64,000 nt of DNA from Haematobia irritans (GCF_050003625.1 NC_134398.1:102105498-102169497); one strand, 5' to 3'; numbered from the stretch's first letter, positions 36,839-49,275 are shown. The notes: generated by a model not told the origin, from the letters alone. Made by a program: numbers and translations.

Positions 36839-38089
36839 CACAGAGAATACATATTGGTTGTGATAACCGAATTTATTGCCAACCTCCTTTTGGCAGTTGC
36901 AGCAACTATCTGCTGGCAGTTGTGATACCCGATAAATTCGGTCGACTCAATCGAATTATGGGAAATCCAACCAATACCATATATGGAGTTGGTTGTACTA
37001 GACGATACAATTGGTCGTTACTCCCTTCTTTTTTGGTTGTATTACCCAACATTATTAGCACCTTAACCGAATTGAAAATAAATTTTTCCTCAAAATATTG
37101 TATTTTCCATTTTTAAATGATAGAAAGGTACATAAAATCACACTAAACCTAAATACAATACATTGATAACAATTTAACAAAAATTGTCACCTTTAAAATA
37201 CCCCCAGCTTGGATTGTTGAATTCACAGGCAATGGGAGTTAAATCTCTGGGACTCTTAGTACATTAAATAGTACTTATAAATGGAGTCCAAACTGAGCAT
37301 ATAGCATAAAAATGGGCCAACATAGCTTGCTTAAAAACACAACAAATTAAGTTAGAAAATTAGTGTGGAGTTTTAAATTTAATAAGAATCTACTCTACAT
37401 GGTCACTTCCTTTGGGGTTTCCTAAATAAAATAAAGACGTGGAGATGGATTTTTCCATTAGAGGCCCTTTAAAGTCGTTGCATGATTTATACTTTTTCCC
37501 TTTAACACAAGAAAATTGTTCCACATCTAATATTTATATAACTCGATCTCCGTTTGATCCCAAAAATTGAAGATGCGCATTGTTTATCTGACTCGTAGCA
37601 TTGAGTATCCTGACGATTGCGCGAGTAGATCGTGAAAATATTTGACAGACAGTCCACCGACTATTTAAATAAACTTAGAGACGTCTGAAACATATTCAGT
37701 TTTCAGTGGTTAAATTAAAAATAAAAAACGTTTTCCTTCCACAATGAATAATTGATAATAACAATATTGACATTTAAAAATATTTCCAACGGAATTCGGC
37801 TGTGACTATCAATTGTAAGTGATGAATACTAAATGACGGTTATGAAGGTTTTATAAGGTAGGTTGTGCGTATCGAATTCGATCAAAATTTTTCAAGAGAG
37901 AGGCAATTAGTTCAGACAACCATTTGACTTGTATTTCAAACAACAATCTATAATAATAAGCTCCAAAAGGTAGAAGGAACCAAGTAATGATTGTAAATAA
38001 AGTAAATATATTGACACAACTGTGATTTCATTCTAAATGCTGAATTTTCATTAAAACAATCGATTTTCAACCAATATTTTCTCTGTGTG
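36839..38089. mobile_element. TA-flanked element N, copy 2
   Basis: 1251 bp, ends CACAGAGAATACATATTGG and CCAATATTTTCTCTGTGTG, flanked by TA (36837-36838, 38090-38091). Same family as 35224-36480. The uninterrupted LINE sequence (AAAAGTACCTATT) confirms the TA duplication. Confidence 0.8.
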
Positions 38090-38637
38090 TACCTATTACA
38101 TATAGGCACTTCTAGTTTTAACCGCTGAACCTTCTCGATTATTTTTCTTCGCTGAACCAACCAGATTGTTCCAAAAACATTAGCAGACTGCTTAAGTTAA
38201 CGTTTTCCAGATCCGCCAGTAATCTGACGCTATATGCTCCTAAAAGTTGCTTGCGCTTTACACAAAATGCAAGACACTCACACAAGAGGTGTTTAATTGA
38301 TTCTTTTTCCTTCGCATCATGACAGCTCATACAATAGTCATTATACTTCGCGCCAATAGTTTTTGCAAAATCTCCTATCACGCAGCGACCCGTTATAGCA
38401 GATATCAAGAGTGATATCTGACGTCTCGAGAACATTAGCATATCTAGTGTGCGGTTGAAATGGGGCCATATTTGCTTGGTGTCGTTACAACCCTTGCACT
38501 TCTCCCATCGAACATTTGCCATCATAACAGCCTTCTTTACAGGTACCTAGGGGCATACCAACAAATTCTAGTTCCCCTGGAATATGTAAGGTAGTCCCTA
38601 GCCTTGCCAACTCATCCGCTTCGCAGTTCCCCAGTAT
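38090..38637 (-). pseudogene. LINE-1 copy: ORF2 C-terminal Cys/His region
   Basis: 128 residues (38139-38525) after the RNase H domain, with CMSCHDAKEKESIKHLLCEC, a C-x2-C...H-x3-C-x-C cluster thought to bind nucleic acid. The frame is broken just before it (near 38530-38560). It is cut at 38637 by a solo LTR; RNase H continues at 40112. Confidence 0.75.
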
Positions 38638-40111
38638 TGTGAGGGTTCACAAATATTAAAAACCAAAAACACCTAGGTTTGTTTGAAATTGACTTGGAAA
38701 AAAAACGAATGGGTTTGAAATATTTGTCAGAGAGAAAAAAAAATTTTGAAGAAAAGAAAGGAATATTTAGAAAAATCGATCCTGTAATAAAAAATTAATT
38801 TGGAAAAAAAAGAAGAAAAAATAATTTAAAGACTACCAACTGGAACTTGAATAAGCGACGTCAAAAATAAATTTATCCCAACAAAAAGGATGGTGGGAAA
38901 TTCGCATGAAGAAAAATTATATATATATAATATTTCATCGTTATGTCATCGAGCGCCGTTCATGCTCAATCAAGAATTATTATAGTTGGGGACAAATATG
39001 CTACAGAGGATGTCGGTAGGATTTTGTACCATTAAAATTATGCGCATCATGAAATAAATCCCTTCGTAATTGAATTTCAAATCTCAAATTTTGGAAAAGA
39101 AAAACAAAATTGTCAAAGCGAGTAGCATCAAATTGTCAAAAGAAAAAAAAAAACACCCCACCAAGATGGTCAAGAAGATTGTCTATTGATTAATTATTTG
39201 TAATATCAAGGGTAATCAAGCTCGGAGAATTCAAAATTGTTTCTGGTTGGAAATTAAGAAAAGGCGGAGTGCTATAGCTGCAATTACATTAGTATCATTT
39301 GAATTATCTCTATCCTATATCATTAGAATTATCTTTTAATCATCATATTTTATTTATTTCCACCATTTCTTTCAACATATGGTTACTACAATCCATCTAG
39401 ATCTAATTATAAATACGGTGTCCTTTCCAAGTTACAAGCGCTTGTCAACGAAGGAACATGACATAAAGACCGTGAGTATACCAAAGATTAAACTTTCTTA
39501 AATTAAACATTTGTTAAATCCCTGTATATTACAAGTAGTAGTAAAATTCTTTTTGTTAATTTTGTCAGACATATCGTCTAAACAGTAAGATTTATTTATT
39601 CTATTAACACCTTTGTGTCAACATTATAAAATTTTAATTTTCCTGATACATTTTCCAACATTTAAGTTTTCAATCCACCTCTTAATTTTACTGGTATAAT
39701 TCCATTGAAGTATGTTTGTTTATAATAAATTTAATTAAAGATGACTCGCTAATTTTTTTGTACCATTTTCACCAAAATGAAGCCATAATTGGTTAAGTCG
39801 CACAGTGGGCCGATGTTTTAACGCATCGAGCAAGGATGGGAGGGTATAAGAGGAAGGACAAACTACACCATTAGTTCTTCCAAAATGTAGGCATTTCTGT
39901 TACCCTGTGAATTTTGTTTTGTTTCATTTTTTTGTTTTAACATGGCAATCCTTTAACAAGAGCTACCTAAAATTTATAAATTTATGTTAACTGGCCGAAA
40001 TCTATACCTTATGGCAAGAACACCCCCTCCCCCCCATTGCCTGAGCAAGGCCGGCATTATAGGTAGCACCCGCACATAAGGTATAGTATTTGAAATAGAA
40101 GGGTCGTTACA
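38638..40111. mobile_element. Candidate solo LTR, 1474 bp
   Basis: Starts TGTGAGGG and ends GTTACA (TG...CA ends). Flanked by GTAT on both sides (38634-38637, 40112-40115). Inserted in LINE coding sequence that is otherwise continuous. No internal pol or gag, so a solo LTR left by recombination fits. TATAAATACGG at about 39410 could be a promoter. Confidence 0.7.
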
Positions 40112-40437
40112 GTATGTTCCTATGGCCAGGCACCCATATTAGGTGAATATTGTACTGCTCAGCCATCTCATTGAAAGATTTGCGGCAGTCGATGGCCGTT
40201 TTCGAGTTGAGGAACACAGAGTCCAAGGATTTTATTGCAGGTTGACTGTCAGAGTATATATTAATGCCCACATTTTTTGGAACATTACTTCTCAGCCAAT
40301 TCGCCACCTCTCTTATTGCTAATATTTCAGCCTGAAAAACACTACAGTGATTAGGTAATCGTTTCGCTATTCGAAGTTCCAGATCATTAGAATATACTCC
40401 GAACACCACTTGCCCATCCCATTTGGAGCCATCAGTA
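40112..40437 (-). pseudogene. LINE-1 copy: RNase H domain
   Basis: TDGSKWDG, the first catalytic Asp block, lies at about 40410-40435; [16 protein letters not shown] (Glu block) at about 40295-40345; [14 protein letters not shown] (Asp block) at about 40220-40262; and LIWVPGHRN at about 40110-40145. RNase H removes the RNA template in live I-group LINEs. Joined at its N side to insert sequence (40438-41394), so the 130-residue ORF starts with non-LINE residues. Confidence 0.8.
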
Positions 40438-41394
40438 TACATAAAAAATCGCTTCTGTAACATATACTCCCAAACATATTTTGCTTCAAGCATATACATT
40501 TTTGGGTATTGCCCAAACTTTTATATGTTTGATCTCTTCCAATATATAATATGTTTGAAAGCATATTGGTCTAAACAATATATGTTTGGGTAGTCTAAGT
40601 TCCAAACATTTTGTATTTTTGCATCCAAATTCAATAACGTTGTCTTCCAAAAAACAATATGTTATTTTGTGAACATATAATATGTTTGGAAGCATTTTGC
40701 ACCCAAAAATATTATATGCTTAAAAAAATTCTCCCAAATATTGTGCTCAAAATTTTATTTATTTATTTATATATTTACAATAATAATGAATTATGAAAAT
40801 AAACAGGTAATATAGGTGCTAACAACATAGGTTTTCGACCTGAATGCTCAAAATTTTGTTTCTGCCTAATTGTATATTCCCCCACATCTTTCTCACTTCC
40901 ACGACATTTTTTAGTTCTTGGCACCTTTTTCTGTAATACAAACATTGTAGAAGAAATTATTCAATTTTTTTTATTTTAATTTTACCTTTTGCCGGACGGG
41001 GATTCGAACAGCGGACCACACAGTTTGTGAGGATCAAAGAAGTAGCTGATCTATTGCCCAAGGAAAAATAAAATGTTAATTTTGTAATAACAAGCAACAA
41101 CCACCAACTTAATTCAATATCGCTCCCTGTTAAATAGCGCTCCAAGCTACTAAACACATATATGTTTATAGGCTATTTCTAAATTAATATATGTTTGCAT
41201 CCAAGCATATTATATTTACAAACATTTTATGTCCCAAACATAATATGTTCTAACATATTAACATATATGTCCCAAACATGTTATGCTAGTTTATGAACAC
41301 TATATGCTTGCACTCAAAAATATTGTGTTTAAAAATTTGTGCTCCAAACATATAATGTTTATAGCCAAACATATGAAAAACAGTCTTTTTCATC
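40438..41394. mobile_element. Element T relative in RNase H
   Basis: Rich in AACATAT/ATATGTT words. It matches the outer parts of 22291-23837 in reverse and carries one degenerate tRNA-like module (40988-41055). LINE coding resumes at 41395. Ends ATAAAAAATCGCTTCTG and, inverted, CACGGATGAAAAAGACTG. Confidence 0.6.
40988..41055 (-). ncRNA. Degenerate tRNA-like module 2
   Basis: Minus strand: ATCAGCTACTTC, GTGGTCCGCTGTTCGAATCC (strong box B), CCCGTCCGGC. The box A region is eroded; module 1 is absent in this copy. Confidence 0.35.
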
Positions 41395-43102
41395 CGTGTA
41401 GAAATCTATATATTCTTTATTCCCCGGGATCTGTGTGCACCACGCCTCACTGTTGGGGATTAGAGTCTCAAACTTTTTGTCGAAAAGTGCACTCGCCAAA
41501 GTGTAATCCACTTCGTTAGGCACATCTGGCATTATTTTGAGGACCGAACTGTGACCGTAACTTTTTTTCGACCACAGCGATAGCTCGCGCAACCGCACAG
41601 CCGTTGTTGCAGCTGACTGTTTGGCCAAAATGTCTAAAGGCAATAGATGCAGCACGATATTAAGGGAATTTGTTCCTGTCTTGCTGAATGCACCTGAAAT
41701 ACACGAACACGCCATACGCTGAACTTTATCTAAACAAGTCGGTTTCTGAAGTGCCAGCCACCAGACTACAACACCATATAGCATTATAGGTCTAACCAGT
41801 ATACATGGATCAACATTCAGAGTTGTCAGTCCATTTAATATCGAGCTCGGATGGACATTATTGAACGCCTCTTCGATGTATAGAAACGCCACGATTGTGT
41901 ATTCTTTGACAGATAGTGAGCTTTCAATAAAGCTGACTAGTTCATGTAATGCGGTCTAAGTAGACCTGCCCTTCGAGTATGCATTCTGTCGTTTCGCGAA
42001 CAAACTTGAATCGATGCTAGTTCTAAGTTAAATATCTATCATCCTCTCCAGAGTCTTAAGTAGGAATGAGGATAAGCTGATTGGTCGGAAAACCTTCGCC
42101 CTCGAGTGAGAGGCTTTTCCCGCTTTAGGTATGAAAACGACTTTTGTTTCCCTCCACTTTCCTGGGATATATGATAAGTTGATACATCCTTTATATATCG
42201 CCGACAACCAGGGGATAATTTTGTCAGTTACTCAGTTGTAACTCCGCCGGAGTAATTCCATCAGGTCCGGGGGATTTGAATGGTCCAAAGCTATTTAGCG
42301 CCCATCTTATTCTAGTTTCCGATACAATTTCCTCGACAGGAAACGACCGCTGAGAAACTGTGGCACCGCCAGTACATGGTTCAACCGTCTGATTTCTAGG
42401 AAAATGTGTGTCCAATAGTACCTCCAGCGTCTCCTCACTGTACGTTGTCCAATTGCCCTCCAATGTTTTAATGAAACCTGAAGCGGATTTGGTGGATGTT
42501 AGAACCTTCCGTAGTATGGAAGCCTCGGACGTATTCTCAATACTGCTGCAGTAATCATTCCAAGAGTTATGTTGAGCCTTTCTCAGTTCTCGCTTGTATC
42601 CTCTCAGATTCTTCTTGTAAGTGTCCCAATCCTCAGGGGCTCTGGTGGACTTTGCTTTGTTAAAGAGCTTCCTGCAGGATTTCCTCATATTACTTAATTC
42701 TGTAGACCACCATGGTGGTCGATTTTTTCCCCTTGACTTCCCTCTAGGGCATGCAGCTTTCAGTGAGATGTTGAAGGCCTTAGTATCCGCTCCACTGCGT
42801 GTTCGATATCTTGCACATTTCTCATATTTGTCTCTGTTATTTCCGGTATCATCATATTGAATTGAAGCGGAAACATGGTCTTGGTGATATGAACATCAAA
42901 TTTGAAACTGATGTAGCGATGATCTGAGAAGCTGTGTTCACTTAAAACCTGCCACTCAGATATCATTTCATTCAGTTATTGCGAGGCCAGGGTGATGTCC
43001 AAAACCTCTTGCCTGTTTTTAGTGACAAAGGTTGGGGCATCTCCCTTGTTGCAAACTACCAGATTAGTACGCAAAATAAACTCTATTAGCGACTCTCCCC
43101 TT
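41395..43102 (-). pseudogene. LINE-1 copy: RT with internal deletion, linker and endonuclease end
   Basis: From the 3' side: RNase H start and RT thumb (41395-41790), a jump at about 41795 from CCATGTATACT directly to GGTTAGACCT that removes about 570 bp including the YADD catalytic block present at 44566 and 52730, then RT N-terminal blocks (EEAFNNVHPSSI), the RT entry region (FGPFKSPGPDGITPAELQ at about 42235-42290), a linker with RKSCRKLFNKAK, and the end of the endonuclease domain with SDHRYISF (about 42900). Stops and a frame change near 42225 and 42700. Clearly dead. Confidence 0.8.
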
Positions 43103-43359
43103 CACAGAAAAAATTCACGACAAATTTTCCAATTAAAACTTTAATTGAGTTTGAAAAAATATTCAATTAAAAATTTGATTAAATCAACAAATTTTTTAAT
43201 TGAAATTAAATTATTTATTTGGATCAATTAATTTTTTAATTGACCTTCAATTAATTTTTTAATTGATACTATCATTTCTGTGATTGAAGACATTTAAATT
43301 AAAAAATTAATTGGATCAATTAATTTCGTGATTGAATCAGAAATATGTTTTTTTGTGTG
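43103..43359. mobile_element. AT-rich MITE, complete copy
   Basis: 257 bp with ends CACAGAAAAAATT and TTTTTTTTGTGTG, flanked by TT (43101-43102, 43360-43361). Made of AATTAATTGGATCAATTAA-type blocks; this copy defines the ends of the family seen elsewhere in the window. Confidence 0.75.
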
Positions 43360-43630
43360 TTGCATTAGTATCACTACTTCCCCATATACTATGATGTGCA
43401 TTCGCATCGCATCCCATAATGAGTTTCGTCTTTGGACAATGGCTGCTCCACTAAGGTCTTTACGGCACATGGAGGCATCTCCCTGTCAAGTCCCATGTAG
43501 ACCGAAGATACCCAGTATTTGCATTTGGCTATTTCTAAACTGGTAACGACAGTGTCTGTATTGCACATTGAAGGAAGCAGAAACAAGTTAAGCTCGTTTT
43601 TAGCAATTATACAGGCTCGATTTATATGAT
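43360..43630 (-). pseudogene. LINE-1 copy: endonuclease middle part
   Basis: Encodes CKYWVSSVYMG (about 43500-43530) and the NRACIIAKNEL region (about 43585-43625). It breaks off at about 43630 where a plus-strand copy starts: a tail-to-middle inverted junction. Confidence 0.7.
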
Positions 43631-45517
43631 TACTGCAGAAGTATTGAGAATACGTCCGAAGCTTCCAGACTACGGAAGGTTCTAGCATCCACCAACTCCG
43701 CTCCAGGTTTCATTAAAACATCGGAGGGCAATTGGACAACGTCCAGTGAGGAGATGCTGGAGGTACTATTGGACACACATTTTCCTGGAAATCAGACGGT
43801 TGAACCATGTACTGGCGGTGCCACAGTTGCTCAGCGGTCGTTTCCTGTCGAGGAAATTGTATCGGAAACTAGAATAAGATGGGCGCTAAATAGCTTTGGA
43901 CCATTCAAATCCCCTGGACCTGATGGAATTACTCCGGCGGAGTTACAAGCTGTAACTGACAAAATTATCCCCTGGTTGTCGGTGATATATAAAGGATGTA
44001 TCAACTTATCATATATCCCAGGAAAGTGAAAGGAAACAAAAGTCGTTTTCATACCTAAAGCGGGAAAAGCCTCTCACTCGAGGGCGAAGGATTTCCGACC
44101 AATCAGCTTATCCTCATTCCTACTTAAGACTCTGGAGAGGATGATATATATTTATCTTAGAACTAGCATCGATTCAAGTTTGTTCTCGAAACGACAGCAT
44201 GCATACTCGAAGGGCAGGTCTACTGAGACCGCGCTACATGAACTAGTCAGCTTTATTGAAAGCTCACTATCTGTCAAAGAATACACAATCGTGGCGTTTC
44301 TAGACATCGAAGGGGCGTTCAATAATGTCCATCCGAGCTCGATATTAAATGGACTGACAACTCTGAATGTTGATCCATGTATACTCAGGCTGTTAGACGA
44401 ACTGCTAATGAAGAGACGTATTTCAGCCACACTAGGACAAGCAAACATACAAAGGTATGTGAACAGAGGCACTCCCCAAGGAGGAGTTCTATCACCTCTT
44501 CTTTGGAATGTTGCTATAAATAGCCTTCTGGTTACTCTAGAAAAAGAAAGGATAAAAGTGGTGGCATACGCAGATGATGTGGCTCTGGTAGTCAGGGGAA
44601 AATTCCCATCCACAATCAGAGATATTATTTAGAGAGCCCTCCGGATGACTCAGAAATGGGCGAAAGATAATGGTCTTGGGATAAATCCTGCAAAGACAGA
44701 ATTAGTCATGTACTGCAAACATCGCAAAACTCCCATGGTTAGGCCTATTTCCTTAGGGGGTATTGAAATTCCCTTTGGTGATTGTGCAAAATACCTTGGC
44801 GTTATTTTGGATAGGAAGCTGAACTTTAAGCTTAATATTGAAGAAAGGGCGAGGAAGGCAACTGTAGCTTTGTACTCGTGCAAAAAAGCAATAGGAAAAA
44901 AGTGGGGACTAAAACCAAAAATTGTGCATTGGCTATACACGGCAGTGGTTAGACCTATAATGCTATATGGTGTTGTAGTCTGGTGGCCGGCACTTTAGAA
45001 ACCGACTGGTTTAGATAAAGTTCAGCGTATGGCGTGTTTGTGTATTTCAGGCGCATTCAGCAAGACAGGAACAAATTCCCTTAATGTCATGCTGCATCTA
45101 TTGCCTTTAGACATTTTGGCCAAACAGTCAGTTGCAACAACGGCTGTGCGGTTGCGCGAACTATCGCTATGTTCGGAAAAAGGTTACGGTCACAGTTCTG
45201 TCCTCAAAATAATGCGAGATGTGCCTAACGTAGTGGATTACACTTTGGTGAGTCCACTTTTCGACAAAAAGTTTGAGACTCTAATCCCCAACAGTGAGGC
45301 GTGGTGCACACAGACCCGGGGAATAAAGAATATATAGATTTCTACACTGATGGCTCCAAATTGGATGGACAAGTGGGTTTCGGAGTATATTCTAATGATC
45401 TGGAACTTCGAATAGCGAAAAGATTACCTAATCACTGTAGTGTTTTTCAGGCTGAAATATTAGCAATAAGAGAGGTGGCGAATTGGCTGAGAAGTTATGT
45501 TCCAAAAAATGTGGGCA
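43631..45517 (+). pseudogene. LINE-2 copy: RT and partial RNase H (LOA/I-like)
   Basis: Starts mid-ORF2 at an IENTSEA segment. It carries RT blocks FGPFKSPGPDGITPAELQ, IEGAFNNVHPSSIL, GTPQGGVLSPLLWNVAINSL (about 44470) and VVAYADDVAL (about 44560-44590, catalytic), the thumb with KYLGVILDRKLNF, then RNase H from FYTDGSKLDG (about 45340) to REVANWLRS. Stops at 44027 (TGG to TGA), 44631 and 44996 and a frame change near 45300. It ends abruptly at 45517 where ORF1-type sequence of the next copy begins. LOA-like assignment is from the motif spelling and RNase H; not proven. Confidence 0.8.
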
Positions 45518-47304
45518 AAACTTGAACCTATGGTTACTGCGAGAGTCACCGAGATCTCTGAAGAGGACATTCTTGATGACTCGATTGAAACGGTTGATGT
45601 GACGGTTGTCGAAAATCTCGATGGTCCTACGGATCCTCCAGATAAATCTTCACCATTGTAAATCTGCATGTGCTGCCTTAAAAGTTCTCCTGATGAAAGG
45701 GGACATAGATATAGTTCTTATTCAAGAACCATATGTTTATAGAAACAAAATATTTGAATTAAGTACTCCGGGGTTCAAACTATTGCAGTATACTGGTAGT
45801 GATGTAAATCGAGCCTGTATAATTGCTAAAAACGAGCTTAACTTCTTTCTGCTTCCTTCAATGTGCAATACAGACAATGTCGTTGCCAGTCTAGAAATAG
45901 CCAAATGCAAATATTGGGTATCTTCGGTCTACATGGGACATGATAGGGAGATGCCTCCATGTGCCGTTAACACCTTAGTTGAGGAGTCATTGAAAACAAA
46001 GACAAAACTCATTATGGGACGCGATGCAAATGCACATCATAATATATGGGGAAGTGGTGACATTAATACAAGAAGAGAGTCACTCCTAGAGTTTATTTTG
46101 TGTACTAATTTGGTAGTTTGCAATAAGGGAGATGCCCCAACCTTTGTTACTAAAAACAGGCAAGAGGTTTTGAACGTCACCTTGGCCTCGCAAGAACTGA
46201 ATGAAATGATATCTGATTGGCAGGTTTTAAGTGAACACAGCTTCTCAGATCTTCGCTACATCAGCTTCAAGTTTGATATTCATACCACCAAGACCATATT
46301 TCCGCCAAATGTTAGGAAAGCTGACTGGAATAGGTATAGGGAATCGTTCAATATGATGATACCGGAAATACCAGAGACAAATATGAGCACTGTGCAAGTT
46401 ATCGAACACGCAGTGGAGAGGATTACTAAGGCCTTCAACATTTCACTGAAAGCTGCATGCCCTAGAGGGAAGCCAAGAGGGAAAAATCGACCACCATGGT
46501 GGTCTCCGGAGTTAGGTAATATGAGGAAATCGTGCAGGAAGCTCTTTAACAAAGCTAAATCCACCAGATCTCCTGTTGATTGGGATGCTTACAAGAAGAA
46601 TCTGAGAGGATACAAGCGAGAACTGAGAAAGGCTCAGCATAACTCTTGGAATGATTACTGCAGCAGCATTGAGAATACGTCCGAGGCTTCCAGACTACGG
46701 AAGGTTCTAGCATCCACCAACTCCGCTTCAGGTTTCATTAAAACATCAGAGGAAAATTGGACAACGCCCAGTGAGGAGACGCTGGAGGTACTATTGGACA
46801 CACATTTTCCTGGAAATCAGACGGTTGAACCATGTACTGGCGGTGCCACAGTTGCTCAGCGGTCGTTTCCTGTCGAGGAAATTGTATCGGAAACTAGAAT
46901 AAGATGGACGCTAAATAGCTTTGGACCATTCAAATCCCCCGGACGTGATGGAATTACTCCGGCGGAGTTACAAGCAGCAACTGACAAAATTATCCCCTGG
47001 TTGTCGGCGATATATAAAGGATGTATCAACTTATCATATATCCCAGGAAAGTGGAGGGAAACAGAAGTCGTTTTCATACCTAAAGCGGGAAAAGCCTCTC
47101 ACTCGGGGGCGAAGGATTTCCGACCAATCAGCTTATACTCATTCCTACTTAAGAATCTGGAGAGGATGATAGATATTTATCTTAGAACTAGCATCGATTC
47201 AAGTTTGTTCTCGAAACGACAGCATGCATACTCGAAGGGCAGGTCTACTGAGACCACACTACATGAACTAGTCAGCTTTATTGAAAGCTCAACCGACTGC
47301 TCCT
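45518..47304 (+). pseudogene. LINE-3 copy: ORF1 end, endonuclease and RT N-terminal part
   Basis: ORF1 C-terminus ends at about 45660. ORF2 opens at ATG 45621, overlapping ORF1 by about 40 nt, and stays open to 47309. Endonuclease blocks: ILQINLHHCK, VLIQEPYV, MGRDANAHHNIWGSG (metal/catalytic Asp-Asn pair) and SEHSFSDLRYISF. The last should be SDH; here His is Leu, so nicking would be lost. RT N-terminal blocks follow (FGPFKSPGRDG, FIPKAGK, DFRPISL). The frame ends where the LINE is cut at 47304, before YADD. It is the left arm of a 3.85-kb palindrome with LINE-4. Confidence 0.8.
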
Positions 47305-47588
47305 GCTAGCACCGTAGACTCCCAATGTCCTTGTCATATGACTAGTTTTGCTTAGGACAGACGCCTCTATATGGGGGTGTTTTCAAACACAGACCAGTGT
47401 TCTTTACAATACACAGGTATTCATAATTCTGATGATTCTCTCGATTACAACATCTCTAACATTGGCATACCTAACAATAATGTGTATTGTAAAGAACTCT
47501 GGTCTGTGTTTGAAAACACCACCATATAGAGGCGTCTGTCCTAAGCAAAACTAGTCATATGACAAGCACATTGGGAGTCTACGGTGCT
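47305..47588. repeat. Hairpin at the centre of the LINE palindrome
   Basis: AACCGACTGCTCCTGCTAGC at 47305 is met by its complement ending at 47588. The arms are about 112 bp with about four mismatches; the unpaired centre is about 60 bp (47417-47479). Not LINE sequence; short frames in it are not genes. Confidence 0.9.
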
Positions 47589-49275
47589 AGCAGGAGCAGT
47601 CGGTTGAGCTTTCAATAAAGCTGACTAGTTCATGTAGTGTGGTCTCAGTAGACCTGCCCTTCGAGTATGCATGCTGTCGTTTCGAGAACAAACTTGAATC
47701 GATGCTAGTTCTAAGATAAATATCTATCATCCTCTCCAGAGTCTTAAGTAGGAATGAGGATAAGCTGATTGGTCGGAAATCCTTCGCCCTCGAGTGAGAG
47801 CCTTTTCCCGCTTTAGGTATGAAAACGACTTTTGTTTCCCTCCACTTTCCTGGGATATATGATAAGTTGATACATCCTTTATATATCGCCGACAACCAGG
47901 GGATAATTTTGTCAGTTGCTGCTTGTAACTCCGCCGGAGTAATTCCATCAGGTCCGGGGGATTTGAATGGTCCAAAGCTATTTAGCGCCCATCTTATTCT
48001 AGTTTCCGATACAATTTCCTCGACTGGAAATGACCGCTGAGCAACTGTGGCACCGCCAGTACATGGTTCAACCGTCTGATTTCCAGGAAAATGTGTGTCC
48101 AATAGTACCTCCAGCGTCTCCTCACTGGGCGTTGTCCAATTTCCCTCCGATGTTTTAATGAAACCTGAAGCGGAGTTGGTGGATGCTAGAACCTTCCGTA
48201 GTCTGGAAGCCTCGGACGTATTCTCAATGCTGCTGCAGTAATCATTCCAAGAGTTATGCTGAGCCTTTCTCAGTTCTCGCTTGTATCCTCTCAGATTCTT
48301 CTTGTAAGCGTCCCCATCAACAGGAGCTCTGGTGGATTTAGCTTTGCTAAAGAGCTTCTTGCACGATTTCCTCATATTACCTAACTCCGTAGACCACCAT
48401 GGTGGTCGATTTTTCCCCCTTGGCTTCCCTCTAGGGCATGCAGCTTTCAGTGAAATGTTGAAGGCCTTAGTAATCCTCTCCACTGCGTGTTCGATAACTT
48501 GCACAGTGCTCATATTTGTCTCTGGTATTTCCAGTATCATCAATTGAACGTTTTCCTATACCTATTCCAGTCAGCTTTCCTAACATTTGGCGGAAATATG
48601 GTCTTGGTGGTATGAATATCAAATTTGAAGCTGATGTAGCGATGACCTGAGAAGCTATGTTCACTTAAAACCTGCCAATCAGATATCATTTCATTCAGTT
48701 CTTGCGAGGCCAAGTCGACGTTCAAAACCTCTTGCCTGTTTTTAGCAACAAAGGTTTGGGCATCTCCCTTATTGCAAACTACCAAATTAGTACGCAAAAT
48801 AAAATCTAGGAGTGACTCTCCTCTTGTATTAATGTCACCACTTCCCCATATACTATGATGTGCATTTGCATCGCATCCCATAGTGAGTTTTGTCTTTGTT
48901 TTCAATGACTCCTCAACTAAGGTGTTAACGGCACATGGAGGCATCTCCCTATCATGTCCCATGTAGACCGAAGATACCCAATATTTGCATTTGGCTATTT
49001 CTAAACTGGCAACGACATTGTCTGTATTGCACATTGAAGGAAGCAGAAACAAGTTAAGCTCGTTTTTAGCAATTATACAGGCTCGATTTACATCACTACC
49101 AGTATACTGCAATAGTTTGAACCCCGGAGTACTTAATTCACATATTTTGTTTCTATAAACATATGGTTCTTGAATAAGAACTATATCTATGTCCCCTTTC
49201 ATCAGGAGAACTTTTAAGGCAGCACATGCAGCCTTACAATGGTGAAGATTTATCTGGAGGATCCGTAGGACCATC
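47589..49275 (-). pseudogene. LINE-4 copy: endonuclease and RT N-terminal part
   Basis: Mirror image of LINE-3, ending at the same base (TTGAAAGCTC next to the hairpin). Endonuclease 48540-49275 with MGCDANAHHSIWGSG and SGHRYISF, where the catalytic SDH has Asp changed to Gly. A frame break near 48540 separates it from the RT part (47587-48543: FGPFKSPGPDGITPAELQ, FIPKAGKGSH, DFRPISLSSF). Truncated before the RT catalytic block. Confidence 0.8.

Noticed and set aside
47348..47554. 68-residue ORF at the palindrome centre
   Set aside because: It is a frame through the hairpin and has no similarity to any family I know.
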